Shown here one piece after another: positions 60,759-64,000 of a stretch of DNA of 64,000 nt. Each line of letters starts with the position of its first letter. Position 1 is the first letter of the stretch. A model generated the notes under the pieces. The model saw only the letters and a list, made by a program, of their open reading frames with translations. It was not told where the DNA came from and searched no databases. The stretch comes from Proales similis (lineage: Eukaryota; Rotifera; Eurotatoria; Ploima; Proalidae): the NCBI GenBank assembly GCA_019059635.1, contig JAGVRJ010000008.1, forward strand, positions 1,302,001-1,366,000, written 5' to 3'. The translations under genes and the position numbers were made by a program.

Positions 60759-63112
60759 TTAGAATAATAATTGCTCCATGGCTCTTTTAAACACAGGATT
60801 GAACAGGTAGAGAAGCAGCAAATTCTCCGACAAGCTGAACGAGTACAAGAGTTTGGAGTATTGAGGAAGAATGTGACACAGAGAGTCCATTGGGTCCAAT
60901 AGAATAACGCAGTTGTTGTTGTCGTCCGTCCGAACATTGCTCATTTGGCTGGCCACAGTCACATAGACAGAAACGGCCATGTCTGGCAAGCGAAAAAGAA
61001 GCGAGAAAAGGCTGTTCAATATGACCATTTTGGTGAGTCGTGACTCGACTATTTCCTTGCGGTTCTCTTTCGACTGAGCGCGCATGTACTTCAAGAGGCA
61101 GATGTCAAATACCAGAGTGAGCAAAGGAAACAGAATGCTGGTCAAAATTATGTTGGAAAGAAAGAGAATGCGACTCAAGGTAGGACTGAGCAGACTGGGC
61201 GATAATGTAACCGATAGATAGAGGCTAGCTTCTTCTGTTAGAATCTGATAGTCGAATCTTTCATTGGCAGATATCTTGCTGAGGCTGACCACCAAAGAGA
61301 AAACGATTATGGCTGCCAGGAACGTGCGTGGTTTTAAGGAGCGAAGTTGAGACCAGCAGTTGCGATTAACTGCGTAGCGGTAAAGCACAAACATTAAATT
61401 GCTCATGTGGGCCATCAATCGCAAAGCGTTGCCCGCATAGCTCTCAACAAACAGATAAAACGCCTGAGAGAAGCGAGTGAGAATTAGCGGAGAACAGTAG
61501 ATGCCATTGTACTCGATGCAGGCGGTCAGAGGCGCAAATGCGAATATCAACGACTGCAGGAGCATAAACACCGAGTTCATGTAAACGTAGTCCCACATGT
61601 GCCGAGACTGGTCGCGCAATTTATTCTTTCGATAATTCGACGAGCGTCGGATTGATCTAAAGTGAGCAGCACGATCGCGTTGGCCACAAAGCCCACAAGA
61701 GCAGTACAAGGAAGCAAAGCGACGGTGCAGATGAAATTCCAATATTTGGCTGTAATCATTCGTTCGTACAGACTGGTGTAGTCGATTGAGAGTGTTGTCA
61801 AAGAGCAGGACAGCTCGAGTTGAGTAAAGTTGCATTCGTTCAGCTTGGCAGCACAAGCCAACAAGTCGGAATAAGTGTACTTGTCGCGCTTGGTCAAATT
61901 GGTGAAGTGGTTGGCTGCGATCCAAGCCAGAGTACATGTGCATTTTTCGTGCGCATTGAGCTCAAGCTGGTAGCCACGCAGGATTAGACCAGTGTCCAGA
62001 GCCTTGCTCGTCATGGAGCGAAATAAGCAGAAATCCTGATCTGTGAACGTCTCTCGCTTTTTGAAGCAAATCCAATAGATAGGATCGCGAGTCCTTTCCA
62101 AATAGCCTTTCAGCGGCCGTGAATTTACCAGTTTGTCGATCGCAACGATTCCGTCCAGATAAATGGTGAGAGCACTTGTGCTGTTGCGCGTTCCCACTCC
62201 ATCCAGCCAATTCAAGTTTGAGTGAAGAAATTTGCGCAAGCCAGCCGTGTAAAGGCCAATCTGCGATACATTCATAGCAGCGAGCGACGCAGGTGCAAAC
62301 GAGCTCAATTGACCGGAAAGATCCAGAGAGGACGTTCGCCTGAAAATCGACTTGGCAAAGAGCTTCTCGTCTAGTCTCATGTTGTAGCCTTCAATAAGAA
62401 GGAGATCAACTCGACTGTTGAGCTGGTCAGCTGAGCGGATCTGCTTCCATGTGACTCTGTTTTGCTTCACCAGCGAGTCGATCACATCCAAAAAGGCAAG
62501 AGAGTAAATGTTGGCGTTTGAGAATAGAAGATCGCACATGTCTAGAGCATATCGGTTGCCATTTTGAAAAGTCAGTGAGAGACGAGCAGATGTCGAGTTG
62601 AAAATGTTGGTCGAATAGTTCAGCGAGCAATTGATTTCATTCGAATACGGGTCAGAGAGAAAGATATGTGACAGTTTGACGAAATAGTTCATGGGCATTT
62701 GATCCAGCGCAAATACCTGAGAGTCGAATCTGACGCCTCTGACCTGCGAGATTCGCATCTCTATGCTACTGAATTGGATGAACTTTTGTCTTCCGTGGCA
62801 CTGGTTGACCTCAAGTTGTCTCAGACTGCTTTGATTCAAGTTAAAAGTGAGAGGCGAGCTCAAATCAGACTCGATTGATAATCTCATGAATGTGCCCGAG
62901 CTAGGATAACAGCAGAATATGGGCACAGTCGACGCGACATGGAATTCAGTTGGCAGCTGCTTGTCCAAATTAGAGCAGGTCAACTCCAGATAGCATTGAC
63001 TCCGGGCAAACCAGATCGCCGGACAGGAGGCATTGTACTCGATTGGCAACTGTTGCGCTGATATGACAGCAAGCCAAGACAATGCCAACACAATCAACGA
63101 CGATTTTTTCAT
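60759..63112 (-). pseudogene. 7TM receptor, subfamily C, with one frameshift
   Basis: Two overlapping open frames make one receptor of about 785 residues. The first, from the ATG at 63112 (signal peptide, then ectodomain with GYNMRLDEKLFA, FLHSNLNWLDGVGTR and cap CTCTLAWI), runs into TM1 (VGFVANAIVLL). The second continues from RRSSNYRKNKLRDQSRHMW through loop 1 CIEYNGIYC, TM3 VLYRYA, TM6 FRLPDM and TM7 LYLFNPVFKRAM to the stop at 60759. They differ by a one-base loss in a short A-run (plus-strand about 61659-61661) at the start of ICL1. Otherwise the coding sequence is clean, so it is either a very young pseudogene or a sequencing/assembly error. Confidence 0.8.
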
Positions 63113-64000
63113 TTTATTCAAAACGGATTCTTAGACTGACGATTTTTCTTTTTTTTTCAAGCCATTTAAATCCAGCCAGTCGAATTGGACGCGGCAACCA
63201 GAGCTCAATAACCGAAATTAATCCCTCACTTGAATAATAGTCCTCGGTTGGTTTTAATCGCGTCGATATTGATTTGTTCGAGCAGGAATGGGCCTATCTC
63301 TGGAGAGTTTTCCTACGTCTTTTGCTCGTCGACTACAATTGCTGGATTCGTTTAAGGTCACAAGACCGTTATCTAAGAGCCACACCCGATGCCTCCATCA
63401 TTTGCTTTGGAACAGGACTTTTGATTAAAAAATGGCTAAAGGTAGGAAGATGGCAATTTGAGTAATTTCCCAGGTCAATACAAATTGGATTAATATTCAG
63501 TGCGTTAGATAAATGCATGGTTTCTAACATAAGTGTCAGAAAACACACATCAACAGAAATGACAAGAAAGGCTTTATTTGACAAAGAGTTGCTTCAGAGC
63601 TGAAAAGACATTAAATTCGTCTCTAATAGATATGTTTGTTTTTGGCTATGAATTAATGCAGCCGACGAAAATACTGAAAATTACTAACTGATTAAAACGT
63701 TAATCACTGACTATTTATTAACATTACTCTTAACTAACATTTAAGATCATACTCACTATACGAATTTAACTATTGTACTCAAAATTTGAGACAAACTTTA
63801 TCAAAAGCACAACTAGAATAATAGCTATTAAACTTTCTGTCGCTTTTTACTTTTATCAGCCTTCGGTGACCGCCAACGTTATTTCTGGCTCGATGACTGA
63901 TATGTCTTCCTCAGACCAACACTCATGTTTTATTTTTCTATTAGATATCTCAGGAATTTTTCCTGAGACCAAGACCTACTTAATTTCTCCTGCTTCATTA
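63113..64000. other. terminal non-coding stretch
   Basis: Nearly 890 bases, increasingly AT-rich after 63600. Small open frames at 63274-63465 and on the opposite strand show no motif or paralog. I see no gene. Confidence 0.4.

Noticed and set aside
1-64000. tRNA, rRNA, CRISPR arrays or transposons
   Set aside because: I saw no tRNA-like box pairs, no regularly spaced repeats and no transposase or reverse transcriptase coding sequence.

Overview
The window is animal nuclear DNA, probably from an invertebrate with a compact genome. Genes with introns carry short ones (about 45-70 nt, mostly GTAAG/GTGAG donors). The families present are metazoan: polycystin-1, mind bomb, a heparan sulfate sulfotransferase and 7-transmembrane (7TM) receptors. 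Splice acceptors vary (CAG, AAG, TAG), unlike the rigid nematode TTTCAG. I cannot name the phylum.
The main content is a large cluster of intronless paralogous receptors on both strands. Twelve are intact: 942-3311(-), 4667-6922(+), 7439-9736(-), 10889-13249(+), 13686-15965(+), 16293-18560(-), 19474-21768(+), 36608-38887(-), 43614-46004(-), 50400-52703(-), 54317-56596(+) and 58075-60357(+). One more (60759-63112, -) has a single-base frameshift, and at least nine fragments lie among them. Each protein is about 750-800 residues: a signal peptide, a cysteine-containing ectodomain of about 400 residues with leucine-rich-repeat-like segments and an LRRCT-like CxC cap, then seven helices. The helices look like a very divergent rhodopsin-class GPCR: GxxxN in TM1, YRF in place of DRY, a TM6 proline in RLPE, and N plus FR after TM7. 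The conserved cysteines are instead two in the first and two in the third extracellular loop. I infer orphan surface receptors, possibly chemosensory or peptide-sensing.
Layout: 1-14407 is a large inverted repeat (arms 1-3995 and 10207-14407) around two tail-to-tail receptors. 16.3-21.8 kb holds two more receptors. 21.9-24.1 kb holds a heparan sulfate sulfotransferase-like gene plus relics. 24.2-25.7 kb is a decayed mind bomb pseudogene. 26.46-34.78 kb is a 17-exon polycystin-1-like gene with three WSC domains. 35.1-35.7 kb is a small membrane-protein gene whose 5' end runs into a receptor fragment. 35.7-42.7 kb has a receptor, a truncated receptor, a truncated leucine-rich-repeat gene and a second sulfotransferase copy. 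43-49.4 kb has a small two-exon gene of unknown function, a receptor and a full leucine-rich-repeat gene. 49.6-63.1 kb returns to receptors, relics and duplicated 5' flanks.
The region shows birth-and-death evolution: near-identical tracts between oppositely oriented paralogs (gene conversion), a mosaic receptor, antisense chimeric fragments, segmental copies of neighbouring genes, and a deletion at short homology. Several receptors share a distinctive upstream element (consensus TTTGAAGAYGCCGA) and a TATTTAA-like TATA box, suggesting common regulation.
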